A stretch of 64,000 nucleotides of DNA from Axinella damicornis (lineage: Eukaryota; Porifera; Demospongiae; Axinellida; Axinellidae). Below, one piece after another: positions 63,522-64,000 of the stretch. The notes beneath the pieces were generated by a model that saw only the letters and a program-made list of their open reading frames with translations, ran no database searches and was not told where the DNA came from. Numbering within the stretch: position 1 is the stretch's first letter; each line of letters begins with the position of its first letter. The DNA lies in the NCBI GenBank assembly GCA_963931865.1, contig OZ007505.1, positions 17,509,457 to 17,573,456 of the forward strand. Direction: 5' to 3'. The position numbers and the translations under genes were made by a program.

Positions 63522-64000
63522 ACATCACACATAATAATTGGGGAGACATAACACAGTACAGCTGTGCTGTAGTTGAGAATTTTGTTTTCAATTAATGTTA
63601 TGTAAGATTACACAGTCCAGGTGGTGTTATCAGACGTATTTTTGCTGCACCTGCTGGATGCAACGTGCACGTAGGTGGCTAGCCTACCAGTACATACACA
63701 TGTAAACACACACACACAACACACACACAACACACCAACAAAATACTCTGAAAACGATAATCACATACGTACATACAACACCTAGAAAATACTCGTGAAA
63801 AAGATAAATGACATACATGTATGCTTTTATTGTTAATGCTGTAGGTGTACATGTAATCTTGTTAGGTGCCAGCTGCCATCAAACATTATCACACGGCAGC
63901 TGCAGATCGTGCTACTCACAGCAGAGGAGATATACAAGAGCAGGGTCTACGAGGGGTATGAGAAAACGGCAGCTTGTCCAAATGCAAGGGTGAAAGCTGA
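63522..64000. other. Right edge, presumably receptor intron
   Basis: (CA)n-like stretches near 63700-63735. A possible minus-strand exon near 63925-63955 (CTCGTAG|ACC...GCT|GTGAGT) could not be supported by similarity. Nothing else is recognised. Confidence 0.35.

Overview
The window is metazoan nuclear DNA. Genes are split by spliceosomal introns with consensus GT/AG junctions. The products are animal proteins: MON2, two Rho GTPases, mitochondrial processing peptidase beta, proteasome alpha-5 and an Ig/fibronectin-III receptor. A BEL/Pao LTR retrotransposon and many short inverted-repeat elements are also present. Introns are packed with (GT)n, poly-G, GGGA and CT-rich tracts. I cannot name the species. 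An invertebrate, possibly a sponge or another early-branching animal, is an inference only. All protein identities come from remembered family sequences; no search was run.

Layout from left to right. (1) 484-23217, minus: the first 15 recognisable exons of MON2, whose 3' end lies beyond the left edge. Its introns carry a pseudogenised TRAF-like gene with a second broken copy (3.1-5.8 kb), a 0.6-kb direct repeat split by a TTAA-flanked element (6.1-7.9 kb), a 22-bp minisatellite, and a 6.3-kb BEL/Pao element (12545-18844) with apparently identical LTRs and an open 1840-codon gag-pol frame. (2) 23537-24298, minus, and 33050-33628, plus: two Rho GTPases pointing away from each other across about 8.7 kb of repeats and inverted-repeat elements. 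(3) 34730-42889, minus: mitochondrial processing peptidase beta, crossed by a 200-N gap and carrying two apparent 1-bp frameshifts. (4) 43061-43897 plus, 47999-49087 minus and 49258-50211 plus: three paralogous genes with uninterrupted coding frames. Each encodes long helices flanking a glycine/alanine-rich hydrophobic hairpin. I do not recognise the family. The first is head-to-head with the peptidase gene and the other two are head-to-head with each other. (5) 50427-57405, plus: a complete eight-exon PSMA5. (6) 57718-63312, minus: the 3' nine exons of an Ig-Ig-FN3-FN3 transmembrane receptor.

The most interesting signals are the three-gene hydrophobic-hairpin family and a family of tiny inverted-repeat elements that begin TAG(C/T)CTCGTTCCCAG. 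Several of the latter are flanked by 9-bp direct repeats, as expected of Mutator-like elements, and one has shrunk to a perfect 32-bp palindrome. The conserved genes (trafficking, proteasome, mitochondrial import, Rho signalling) show no obvious shared pathway. Their proximity looks like ordinary compact gene order with several divergent promoters.
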